A stretch of 64,000 nt of DNA from Anabas testudineus. Its lineage: Eukaryota; Chordata; Actinopteri; Anabantiformes; Anabantidae. A program made the translations under genes and the position numbers. Location: assembly GCF_900324465.2 (NCBI RefSeq), contig NC_046615.1, positions 22,516,331 to 22,580,330 of the forward strand. Direction: 5' to 3'. The notes below the pieces were generated by a model. It saw nothing but the letters and a program-made list of their open reading frames with translations, was not told the origin of the DNA and searched no databases. Within the stretch, counting starts at the first letter, position 1; each line of letters opens with the position of its first letter. Of the stretch, positions 51,301-62,700 are shown one piece after another.

Positions 51301-52482
51301 ACAAATATTCTAAGTATTCAATCTTGCATGAGGACGAAACATAAAAAAGTATAAAAATGAAATGCAAAGACCAATGAAAGCAGCAAATAAAGCATGACAT
51401 GCATGAAGCATGTGACTTCCACACTATGGGAAGCAGTCAGGAGACTTTAAGATGTGACACAAACAGAAATGTCCAGTGGTTCATTTTCTTTTAAAGACTT
51501 TCTAGAAACAGGTTCAATTTGCATCACATTTGATTAGAAACTTTGCCAACTTAAGTGTGCAGCTGATGCAACAACCACACGATTAAATTGTGACTCTTGT
51601 CTGTATTGGACGTAAAATTCAAGACTAGTTACCACTGAGGAAAACTGCCCTTGTTGTGTAGAACCAGCTGTTGTTCTGTGCTGCAGAGAAATGAGCAGTA
51701 GAGGAACGATGGGAAGTGAGAGATGATGCAGGTTTTTAAGAAGACATATGAGGTGGAGCTGCTGAGTAGAGAAATATGTTATGACTTCATGTGAACACTG
51801 CGTATTTACATAGTTTGAGCTTTTCTCAGATGAAGGAGATGATGGAGCGAGCGGGGAACAGCCACCTGCTGACCATCCTGACGTACCCGAACGCCGGTCA
51901 CCTGATCGAACCCCCCTACACAACACACACCCGGTCCAGCATCATAGGGGTATTTTACTCGAATAAAAAGTGTAAGTTCATCTATAAACTGAAAATGTTT
52001 TAAACAAACAGGGTAAACTTGACTTCAGACTGTCACTTCAGATTGATGGTAAAACACCAATAAAACCTGAGCGTGCAGGTTTGTTTTGCTTCACTGGTCC
52101 AACTGACATCCACTGTGGAAATAAGTGGAACATTTAGAAGATTTATTCAGTCCCTGTTGAACTGTTGAATCGTTTGTCATATGTCTCCCACCTCCACATT
52201 TTATTCTGAGGCTGACCACAGACATGCTAGGGAATAGCCTAACCATGCTTAAACATCTAGAGCACTTTAAAAGGTTTTACAAGAGGAAAGAAGGTCAGTT
52301 AACTTTCCCACCTCTGACCGGGCCTGTTGCCTGTTGTCCCTGCAGCTTCAGTCCTGTGGGGCGGAGACACGGTGCCTCATTCTCGCGCTCAGGAAGATTC
52401 TTGGAGGAAGACGCTGGCCTTCCTCAGGGAGCATCTGTACGGTGGCAGAAATCCGGCTGCAGCTTTATCATCACAGCTGTAA
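48399..52482 (+). CDS. ACOT/BAAT-family acyl-CoA thioesterase, copy D (intact, SQL end)
   Basis: Coding exons: 48399-48594, 48731-48824, 48916-49106, 49324-49493, 49863-49982, 50544-50626, 50818-50911, 51044-51124, 51830-51971 and 52346-52482. They give 435 residues in continuous phase. This is the most diverged copy: the second exon lacks 6 bases and the ninth coding exon lacks 6 bases, both in frame, while the last exon is 9 bases longer. Ser nucleophile in GLSFG, acid in GEDDQNW, His in AGHLIEPPY. The protein ends SQL, the same tripeptide as human BAAT, a peroxisomal PTS1-type signal; the other copies end in SNL or LNL. The sixth coding exon begins CCCAGG (Pro-Arg), as in copy E, where A-C have CTCAGG. 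A likely peroxisomal thioesterase or N-acyltransferase relative; the Ser favours the former. Confidence 0.88.
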
Positions 52483-52609
52483 CGAAGATCTGCCGCCAGT
52501 CTGGACCAGAGTCTGAGTCTGGAGTTCTGCATGTTGGACTTCATGTGTTTGCTGAGAAGAAACGTTCATAATGCAGGAAATGACAAAACTTAGCTTATAA
52601 CTTCTTTTC

Positions 52610-52615
52610 AATAAA
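52610..52615 (+). terminator. Copy D polyadenylation signal
   Basis: First AATAAA after the copy D stop codon, about 128 bases downstream, and 85 bases before the solo LTR. Confidence 0.6.
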
Positions 52616-52700
52616 GGTAATGAGTGAAGTAACTTTTCTGAATCATTTGAATATGATAGATAATAAAAATAAAATGTATATCTGCACTGTGGCACGAATA

Positions 52701-53364
52701 TGTCAGGATTCAGGCCTCATCACTGCCTGTTTGGACGTTTTTGTCTCCCCCTGCTGTTTCCCTGGTTTTCCCTTCCTCCACCTCCACTCATCCCACTGGA
52801 CTCCTAATTGACTCATTCATTTCACCTGTGTTCCCCTCTGTTTTATAAGCTCCCCTCAGTCCTTTGTTCCCTGCTGGTTTGTCGTGTCATATCATATTGT
52901 GTCCTCCACATGCTCCTCAGCAACTCTTGCTCGTCTGTGTTTCAGGTTCCTCTTTTGTTTGTTGGACTGTTTTCCCCACATGTGAGTTTTGCTTTTTGCC
53001 TGCTACTGCAGTGCCTGTTTTCGTTGTCACTTCGTATTGTTTGGTTTGTGTATTGGTTCATGTGTTGCCCGCCCTCGGCAGTGATTTTCATTTGTTACTT
53101 TATTGTATGTATGTCTTAGTCTGTAGGTTTAGTCCTTGGTTAAGTTAGTCGGTTCTTTGTGTGTTCAGTTAATTTATATTTTGCCTGCGTTACTGCATTG
53201 ATTTCAGTTGATACTGTCTGTTCCTGGTTTTTGTTAGTTCTTATTCCACCGTGTTTGGGTCTCTTTATGTTGTTACTTTGTGTTTGTTAGTTCCCCATGT
53301 CCCTGCCATTTTGTCAATAAATATTTACCTACCTGTTTGGTCCGTGTCAGTCCATTCCCTCACA
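52701..53364 (+). mobile_element. Solo LTR, Ty3/gypsy-like
   Basis: A 664-bp segment runs from TGTCAGGATT to CCCTCACA and is flanked by the 5-bp direct repeat GAATA (52696-52700 and 53365-53369). It is strongly T-rich, with a TATA-like TTTTATAAGC near 52842 and AATAAA near 53318, the layout of a fish gypsy LTR. No internal region or second LTR lies beside it, so it is a fossil left by LTR-LTR recombination. The intact 5-bp repeat suggests it is fairly young. Family inferred from layout. Confidence 0.8.
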
Positions 53365-54130
53365 GAATAAAGGTAAAAAAAAAAAAGTTCATCTTATATC
53401 ATATGATTAATAATAAAGTTATTGCCAAAATAAAAATCTGCAGCTGTAAATAATTCATTAATAATGTTTCCTGCTGTCTGAAGTCTCCAGATGCTACAAC
53501 AGTATATTACCAGCGGTTGAAAGTACATTTATACTGTGTAAAAATACAAATTTGAGGAACTTTTATACTGTGTTCTAACTTAAACTGTCGTGGACCAAAA
53601 GTATCACGTACTGTAATCAGAAAAATATAGTTTTTACTTTTTTCATTTTAATTATCTGTCATCTGAAATTAAATTTAATTTAATGTTTTTTTTTTTTTTT
53701 TAAGATCACAAATTTATAGCATTTACTGTCAAGTCGCAGAATAAAGACACAGCCACCAGTACCAGTGCCATATCAGCTTTTTTGATTATATTCAGTGTCT
53801 CTAAATGTTTAAATGCAACATCTGGTAATAGAATATTTCACACTGTGGTTCTGTTTTTACCAGTAAATATTTGCACATTATAAAAGTCTTCTACACGGCC
53901 TCACGGGCTGCAGGAATCTCATTGTGGTGATTTCCAAATGCAAAACAGTAAAAAGTAAAAACTCCTGTGTTAAAGTTCCTGTGACTGATTGTCAGACATC
54001 ATATCTGCTCCATTGTTATTTTTCTATTGGTGTCACTTGTACAAACACCACCATTCATTAAATACAGTTTATACCTGAATAAACATGTCCAGAAATAATA
54101 ATGTAATCATTTCTCCACTGTTTAGGGGGT
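53365..54130. other. Intergenic between solo LTR and copy E promoter
   Basis: AT-rich, with a T-run at about 53685-53702. No gene or clear element is visible. Confidence 0.45.
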
Positions 54131-54133
54131 GAC

Positions 54134-54314
54134 GGCGCCATCTTGTGTTGGGATCGACTGAAGTTTCTGTGGCAGGAGAGCCGAGCTCCACAAGCTGAGG
54201 TCAAAGTTCAGACCTGCAGCTGTATAATACAGCTTTGATTCCAGACTTTGGGACGAGTGGAGCATCGGGGAGACACAGACCAGGTTCAAGATCATCTGAA
54301 GAGGACAGATCCAG
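54134..54314 (+). promoter_or_regulatory. Copy E promoter block and 5' noncoding exon
   Basis: GGCGCCATCTTGTGT at 54134-54148 is identical to the copy C block. A 5' noncoding exon containing TTCCAGACTTTGGGACGAG, homologous to the copy B and C exons, ends ATCCAG|GTGTGT at 54314. Confidence 0.55.
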
Positions 54315-55649
54315 GTGTGTCCTCAGTCTACTTGAAAATGATGTAATGAACAAATACTTCAATCCTTATTTTTTAATTAATATAAAATGTATAAAGTTCT
54401 ATATATGCAAACATTAGAACAGTTGTGATTTAACCATGTGTCAGAAATAGGTTTGTACTATTTTGATGGTATCCATACAAATATGTATTTAAATGATGTG
54501 TCATCATCAGATAACGGGGCAGGATGAGATTTCTGTTGCTTGATAACATGCTGATGAAGGGTCCTGTCGACTTGTATCAACATTTAAAGCCTAAACTGGC
54601 CAATTTAATGCAGGTCTTGGTCTCCTTTCTAATGATCTAAATGTTCAGGTTTCAGTTTATTGTTGAATTACATTATTATGAAAACTCTGCTGTTTCACAT
54701 TTCCATATATGTGATTTAAACTATGAAAAAATGTTTTCAATTCTTTAGTAGACGATTTCTTACTATTTAGACCATCTGTGTTCATTTCTATCCTCAACCA
54801 AACAAATAAAAATGTGAAGAGGAAAGGGTCAAAGGAAAGTAACTTCTAATAAACGTCCACAGTATTAATGCAGTGCTGTGAAACTATACTCAATCTATTG
54901 ATTCTTCTCTTTTTGTGTGATTCTCATACTAAACTGTTTCAGATCTACAAACAAAAGTGTTGAATATTGTAAGTTAATGTATTTAACGTAACTTTTAATT
55001 TGCCCCAGGAGCTCCGTGCTTTTGTTTTCTTGCACCATAAAACACTGAAGGTTGCTTCACCTGCACAAAAGCAGAAACATGTGTTATCCACATGCTGCAC
55101 TGTGTGGATGACACCGGGTGTAGCGTGCCACAAAAGGATCTAAGAATAGCCACTTGAAGGTGACTGAGGGCAAGTTTGTTATTGGTTAATTCCCTCCTCT
55201 CCCCATATTAAGAGACCAACCAGTGACAGAAAATAGCAGCCTGTAATTGTACAGAGGGGGAAAAAGGTTTGAGGAGGCAGCAGCAGAGGGTTAAAGTACA
55301 TTCAGGCTTCACCTTGAACCCTACCCCTGTACAAACACACACCCAAAATCAATACTGAATGAATTTGACCTTCACTCATGTACTGTGAACAGCTGAAAAG
55401 CTGCAGCACAGTTACATTACAAATGCATGTTACTGGGGGTACAAGGGTAAATACACTGTGTGTATTAGGATGTTTGGTTATATTTGTCAGTAAGTGGCTT
55501 TTCCTCTTTATCTCAGTAAACATGAATTTAGGTTTTCTAAGTGTTTTTGTCTTTTCTGAGTGGACAGATAATGAACAGTACATGTAGTGCTGGTGTGTTG
55601 CTCATGTTTTGATGTTATGAGGTTATTTTATCTTCCTGCTCAGTTCAGG

Positions 55650-58600
55650 ATGGACGAGAAACAGTGTTGTGTGAAGCTGTCTGTCCACCCGTCCAGAGGA
55701 CTCGTGGATGAGAAGTTCCTTGTCCTGGTCCAGAAGGTCCCCCCTGGTTTGCAGGTGACTCTTCATGCCCTCCACCGGTGTGAAGACGGACACAGCTGGG
55801 ACGCGTTCGGTCACTACACCGCTGATGCTACAGGAACCGTGAACGGTACATGGATCAAATCTTTGCTGGATCAAAAATGATTTTTGATTTGTGAATAAAA
55901 ATAATTCTAACAAAATCTGGAATAAAAAGAATGAATATTAAAGTGAGGAATAATTCTTCTGGCTTTTTTCTTTACAGTGGCAGAGGATCCCAGTCTGGGT
56001 GGGACTTACTCTGGGGTTGAACAGATGGGTCTACTGTGGAGCCTCAGACCAGTTCCAGGCACCAATGCTAAACTCAGGTAGATCAACCAGAACTGTTCAG
56101 ACAGTACTGATCAAATCAACCCAGTAACATTCATCAGCTATACTCTCTCCCATCATCCCTCAGGATGAGGAAGATGAACGTCCAGACTCCCATGGAGGTC
56201 ACAGTCTCAGTGTACCAGGGTCACCAGACTGAGGGGTTTGTGGATCAGGTGCCGTTGGCCACTGTGGTGGTGGAGCGCTGGTACATGGCGCCTGGTGTCT
56301 GCAGAATCCCAATCACAGAGGGAGGACTCATTGCGACGCTCTTCCTGCCCTCAGGTAGGACTAGAGGAGAGTCTGGAGGGAGGTGTTCTGTTGGGAGCTC
56401 AGACCAGAACCTGAATTCTCTCCTCCTCCACCTCAGGGTTTGGAGGAGAACCCATAGAACTGTACGACACCACACAGGGTTCTTATGTAGAGGAGCAGAG
56501 CAACAAACTTAAAGAGCTTAACAGAGGAGCTTGAGGAGGTGCACAACGACATGTGTGAATTGGTGGGAATCAAAAAACACGATGCAGCTGACGTGTGTTT
56601 TCCAATCAAAGGTTCATACATCAGGGTGGTGGACGGGTGGTGGACGGGGGGTGGACGGGTGGTGGACGGGTGGTGGACGGGTGGTGGACGGGTGGTGGAC
56701 GGCGAATGCTTTTCCCATCAAGATGTTTCTTACTTTTTGTGGAGAAGTGGTTGTTGTCCAAAAAAAAAAGACAAAAAAACGTAACTCAACATGTTCAACT
56801 CACAGCACTTTTAATAACCTGACAGGTGACAGGTAAGTTTTGACGTCAGCGGGGGAACAGGTGGATGGAACAGGTGCTCTGTAGCTCTGTGTCTACAATG
56901 TTCAAATCATAGTCATGTAAACTGAACACTGTCTGTGGTGTGCTGACCTTTAAGGACCTGGGCCTTTTCCTGGCATCTTGGACCTCCTGGGGGGTTCTGG
57001 GAGGCTAATGGAGTACCGTGCAGCACTGTTGGCCTCCCACGGCTTTGCTTCCCTGGCTATCGACTACATGACTCCTAAAATCACCTTGGAAACAGGGAAG
57101 ATGGTGGACAACCAGTACTTTGAGGTAAACGTGATGAAAATCTGTGCTTGTTTCAGGAGATAGAAATTATTTCTTAAATGTTTCTGTTTTCCAAAGAAAT
57201 GCAGTTTAGTCATTTGAACTCGACTGGTGAGTTTTCCTGTTGTGAGCCACAGACTGAACATTGGTTCTGATCACTTGTTTGCATGTGAAACACACGTGTT
57301 GAGTTATGCAGATTAAATCTTGGCTGCAGATGTCAGGTTGTGTGTCCAGTATCAGTGTGTTTTGGTGCATGGAAAAAAACTGGTTGAGAGGTTAACTCGG
57401 CTTTACAGAGACGCTGACTCAGGCACAACAGAGACTGGTCAAGGGCTGAATTTAGCAGTTTAACTTGAGCTCAAGTAAACATATGTAGTATAGGAAACTA
57501 CTAACTAGGTCAAGAGCTGGACAGGAGAGGAATGAATTTTAAGATTTTTAAGATTTAAGTTTTCTTTATTCGGCTGAAAATCACAACTTTACCGATTTGC
57601 CTCCGAGAACTTTATAACGTTTTAAACCAACAGTTCAGATAATTTTTAACAGATAATTACACAGTTGAAGTCCTCTGAGACAAAGGTCACATCTAGTTTA
57701 TAACCGGTTCCTTTACATGAAGGTGACCGGTGAGCTGGTTTATGGAGATGTGAAGCTAAAAAAAAAAAAATAAAAGAGTTCAGTTTTGCCTTTGTTCAGT
57801 GATCAGGAAGTCTGTGAAGCACAAGAGACATAACACGCTCTGTAAATATCTTACATCAACACCTCTCTCACAACAGGCACCTTTCCCACCTCGTTCAAGC
57901 AGGCCCAGATTACTCCACTGTTGAAGAAGCCTTCTCTGGATCCCTCCCTTGTGGAGAACTACAGACCGGTCTCTCTTCTTTCATTCCTGGCCAAGACTCT
58001 GGAACGTGCAGCCTTCAATCAACTCTCTGACTTTCTTTCCCGGAATAACCTCCTTGATGTCAATCAGTCTGGCTTCAAGAGTGGTCACTCCACAGAGACG
58101 GCACTTCTGACTGTTGTGGATTCCCTACGGGTGGCAAAAGCTGCAGGTAACTCTTCTGTCCTTATTCTATTAGATCTATCTGCAGCCTTTGACACTGTGA
58201 ACCATCAGATTCTCATGACTGCCCTCTCAGACCTGGGCATCTCTGGATCAGCTCTAGTCTGGCTTCGGTCATACTTGTCCGAACGAACCTTTAAGGTATC
58301 CTGGCAGGGGCGTGTCTCTGACTCTCATAACCTCTCCACAGGTGTACCGCAGGGCTCAGTCCTTGGTCCTCTTCTTTTTTCAATCTATACTTCTTCTCTA
58401 GGCTCTATCATCCATTCTCATGGCTTTTCTTATCACTGCTATGCAGATGACACACAGCTCTTCCTGTCTTTTCCGCCGGATGACTCAACTGTCTCATCTC
58501 GCATCTCTGCCTGTCTCTCTGACATCTCTGCCTGGATGAGAAAAAGACACCTTCAACTCAACATACCCAAAACTGAACTTCTAGTCTTCCCTGCCAGACC

Positions 58601-61133
58601 TTCAACTCAACACAACATCAGCATTAACATTGGATCTGCAGTGATTGCCCCCGCTAAGTCAGCCAGAAACCTGGGGGTCATCATTGACGACCAGCTGACC
58701 TTCACAGATCACATCGCCACAGTCGCTAGGTCGTGTAGATATGCCCTCCACAATATCAGAAAGATCAGACCCTATCTGACGGAGTACACAACCCAACTCA
58801 TTGTACAGGCGTTGATCTTATCTCGCCTGGATTACTGCAATGCACTACTGATGGGTTTACCGGCATCCACGACCAAACCCCTCCAGATGATCCAAAATGC
58901 GGCAGCACGCCTCATTTTTAATCAACCTAAAAGGTCTCATGTCACACCGCTCTTCAGATCTTTGCACTGGCTTCCTGTGGCTGCAAGGATCAAGTTCAAA
59001 GCTCTGTCTCTTGCCTACAGAGTGGTTAACTCCACAGCTCCATCTTATCTCAATTCAATCGTTCAGGTCTACATCCCCTCCCGTCCACTGCGCTCAACCA
59101 GGGAACGTCGTCTGGTGGTACCAGCACCACACAGTCGACACCAAGGAATGTTCACTCGTGTCAAGGAATGACGCCACTCTGCACCCAGCACCTCAAAAAA
59201 ATAAAACAAACCGTGCATCCTTGCACAAAAAACATTTATATCCTGAACAGAAACAAGCTGCTTTATTGGATGTTCATCCTTGTTCGTGAGTCTGTAATGA
59301 CAATGTAAATGTAAATGTAAAATGTTATGGAATAAGGGAATCCACGTGGACTGTAACTGCCAAGTGGTTTAATGGTTTATTCTTCTGGTATTTGTTTTCC
59401 TGCTGCAGACGGCCTATACAGTGCTGCAGCAGCATCCTCAGATCCTCAGCAGCAGGATCGCCATAGTGGGCCTCTCCTTCGGTACCGGTCTCACCCTCAA
59501 ACTAGCAGCTTACTCTGAAGTTATAAAGGTAAGATGACTGTAACTCAAACATGTTTTTGCACTTTTTAGGCTTGAATGATGTTTTTTAATCAACTGTGCT
59601 GCAGAATAAAAATATAAACCCTAAATTATCCAGCCCAGGTGTGCGGTTTGTGTTAGCGGGACTCATATTCAGCCAGTTGATGGATCTGTCGAACAAATAC
59701 TGAGTTTTTTCAGCAAGTAAGTGGGTCAGCGGTCAGTTGAGATGTCTGTTAATACCTTAACCTGTTTGGTTTTGGTCAGATCTGAGTTAAATGATCATCT
59801 TCAACATTATTTTATCAGAAACAGCGAGAAAAGTCGCTTCAATGAAGACAAGGAGGTGATCTGGCGAGATCTGGTGCTGCCCATCCCCACCGACCCCACA
59901 CTCAAAATAGATGTGAGTACCACTGACTAGAAGGTCTCACTGTCTGTTCATGATGTGTGATACTATAACAGTGTAGAGTAAATAAGCTTAAACAGACTTA
60001 ACATATGTTCTAGTGTGAATCTACCAACGGCACTGTTCACCTCTCTGGTTATAAGTGGCTCCAACATCCACAGAAAAGTGATTCGTGTCATTAAAGGTCA
60101 TTTATAGAGATTTAAATACATCTGTAAAGCTGCTGCTGTTTGTCTCTGAGCAGGTTGGACGAATCCAGTGTCCTCTGTTGCTGGTTGTAGGGGAGGACGA
60201 TCAGAACTGTGCTGCCCAAGAGTCTGCAGTGGACGTATGTTATGAATAAACCATTTTAGTTCAGAACATAATGATGCACAAGACTCTCAACACAATCAAT
60301 ATAACTGTCTGTAAATTTACTGGATGCTTCTGAACTAAGAAGATTTGTGTTGATTGGTGATCGTCTGAGGCGCTGGCAGACGCATCCTCAGACTAACTGC
60401 CTCTCGCCTCCAGTCCCCAAACCAAGCCAAGCTACAGATCCACATCTAATTAGTCACGAGTGTGTTCTCATCTAAAGACGTCAACCTTCCCTGAATGACT
60501 GACCTAGAGTTAAAACACAGTGTCGGATAATTATCATCTGATTAGAAAACATCTGTGAAATGAAGTTTTTCAACATCACATCATTTCAAATCTCACAGTT
60601 TTCTCAGGTCTTAGATCTTGAAATGTTTAGTTTGGAGTTTAATTACAGTTTGGATATGACGGCAACAAAAATTCTATTTTACTAATTTTATTTAAAGAAT
60701 AAAAAAATGAATGCATATTGAATCTGTCTGATAAATATGAGGTTAGGTTCTGAACTTCCTGTATTCCAGATGAAGGAGATGATGGAGCGGGCGGGGAACG
60801 GCCACCTGCTCACTGTGCTGTCGTACCCAAACACCGGTCACCTCATCGAACCTCCGTACACGTCGCACACTCGACAGAGCAACTACAGGATAGTGACCTC
60901 AGCCACACCTAAGAGGTGTAGGTTAACCTTCATCGTAGGAAACTGTAGTGACACCAGATTCCAAATCTGGACTTCACACTAGAGTTTCTGTTCTTGTCTC
61001 TGCAGTTGTGGCTCTGTGGGGCGGAGAGACGGTGGCACATTCTCGTGCTCAGGAAGACGCCTGGAAGAAGATACTGGTCTTTCTGAGGGAGAATCTGTTC
61101 GGTGGTTCTACAGACTCACATTTAAACCTGTAA
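55650..61133 (+). CDS. ACOT/BAAT-family acyl-CoA thioesterase, copy E (intact)
   Basis: Coding exons: 55650-55845, 55978-56077, 56164-56354, 56955-57124, 59409-59528, 59634-59716, 59819-59912, 60154-60234, 60770-60917 and 61006-61133. They give 436 residues in continuous phase. N-terminal ACOT/BAAT domain and hydrolase domain as in the others; Ser in GLSFG, His in the GHLIEPPY motif. Two differences stand out: the acid-loop motif reads [12 protein letters not shown] instead of [12 protein letters not shown], just after the likely catalytic Asp, and the Trp-Gly stretch of the fourth exon reads LLGGSGR rather than LWGGGGK. C-terminus HLNL. The fourth coding intron is 2.28 kb because an L2-type LINE sits in it in the same orientation; the third holds a small minisatellite. 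Expression and product activity cannot be judged from sequence. Confidence 0.88.
56623..56703. repeat. Period-11 minisatellite (GGTGGTGGACG)n in copy E intron
   Basis: About seven head-to-tail units of GGTGGTGGACG with one variant unit, inside the third coding intron of copy E. Confidence 0.9.
57870..59322 (+). mobile_element. L2/Maui-type LINE, 5'-truncated, in copy E intron
   Basis: A 416-residue open frame (57921-59171) is a reverse-transcriptase domain: [33 protein letters not shown], the catalytic YADDTQL, then [16 protein letters not shown]-type sequence and [13 protein letters not shown]. The frame stops after [12 protein letters not shown], short of the usual C-terminal WWNDLP region, so the end is deleted or altered. 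The 3' end carries (ATGTAA)n, typical of L2. Upstream endonuclease sequence is missing. The left edge is set by loss of similarity to the introns of copies A and B. Confidence 0.9.
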
Positions 61134-61305
61134 CTAAGGTGACAACACGAGCAGTTTCACATGTGGACATATTTACTCTGACAGTAGTAATTAGCATCTA
61201 TCGCTGTGGACCCACTCCTCTTCTTAAGGAAGCTGCTCCAGCTGTCTCATGTTTAAAAGGAGCCTTCTCCAGACAGGATTCACATCAGGGCCCATAAAAA
61301 GCTAC

Positions 61306-61540
61306 TTCAATTCAATTTCAATTCAATTTAGGGTTTATTTATGTAGCACCAAAGCAAAGCAGAACCATCTCAAAACACTTTACATAATAAGGTCAGAAGC
61401 TTATAAATTCATACAGAGAACCCAACAGTTCCCCTGAGCAGCCGGGAGACGGGAACTGTAACAGAAGAAACCTCCAGCAGAACCATGCACGGGGCGGGTG
61501 GCCATCTGCCTCGACTGGTTAGAGTGAATGGACGAGGATA
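61306..61540 (-). mobile_element. SINE/LINE-tail fragment
   Basis: Starts with (TTCAA)n and TTTATTTATGTAGCACCAAA, the reverse of the tail seen at 39790-39824, so it is the same kind of fish 3' tail in the opposite orientation. Its inner end is not defined. Confidence 0.55.
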
Positions 61541-62700
61541 GCAGACTGTACTTCACAGTAGTCCAGTGTTTAGTTCTTAGCCGAGTGTCTCGGGTCATTA
61601 TCCTGCTCGAGGAGCTTTCTGACACTGCAGCACTATGTTTTGTTCCAGAGTTTCTTCATAGCCTTGAGAGTTTATTACGCCCTGCACACGCGTTTTTTTT
61701 CTTTGAAAGTTAATTTTCTTTGTCATTTTTGTTTGACAGTGACTCATGGTCTCATCAGGCACTGCTGTACTTCAGCTCTTTGGAAGCCGGCCTTGGATCT
61801 TTGTTTACTCTTCAATCTGGAGTTAGGCACACACACTTGGACCTTAAAAATCTTGACACGAGACCAAACAGCAGAGTCACCAGGTTTCTCCATTTAAACA
61901 GTTCACACGCGTGTGTTGTTAATTACAGAACAGAGCTAGTTTAAAATGATAGATTCTTTGTAGTCGTTTTTAGAAGATCCCTGTATGTACTTTTAAATGA
62001 TCTCCATCATGTCCACATGTTCCCAAACACAGTATAAACCTTTTTCTTAATCATTACTGTGGGAGGCTTCTTCTTCTAAAACAGGTCTGAGATCATCTCT
62101 CTTCGGTTTTTCAGTCCCTGTGTTTAGTTTATATGTGAAAACTCTTTTTATTTACTACTTTAGTTCTATGACTTTTATGATTACCTGATATTTTTGTACT
62201 TTATTGATGATTTAAAATGATGACGAGTTCATTTCATTACCAATTAAAACTAAGGGACTTTTGAGTTTCTTAACATTTTATTACTTATTATGAGTTGATG
62301 CCAATTTATTCATTGGTGTTTATCAATTGATTAACACTCAACTGTGATTTGATTAAAAAATATTCATTTGACTATTATAGGGCTGATTGATGATGTATTA
62401 TTTGCTAATTTAGCTTTTTTAATTGGTTATTCAGCTCACAGGTGTGTTCTTCATCTACTGATATTCAATAAAGAATAGTAAAGAAAGCTGCCAACAAGTC
62501 AATGAAACCACAGAGTGCCAGTGAAGTGGCTCCAGCCCCATTTGTTAAAGACAGTAACATGTCTCCAATAAAAGTCACAGCTGTGTGTTGGTGTGGTTCC
62601 TCACACTAACCTGTTCATCCTGATCTGAGATATTCTAATATATGAAAAGCAGAGGGACGTTTCTCATTATGTTTATTTACCAACTAGAAGAAGCCAGTTG
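61541..62700. other. Intergenic after copy E
   Basis: AT-rich DNA. Small open frames (for example 61640-61897) show no domain, and no gene is supported. Confidence 0.45.

Noticed and set aside
26366-61133. One large multi-domain gene or a defence-like cassette across the array
   Set aside because: Each copy has its own start, stop, promoter block and full exon set, so these are five tandem metabolic genes.
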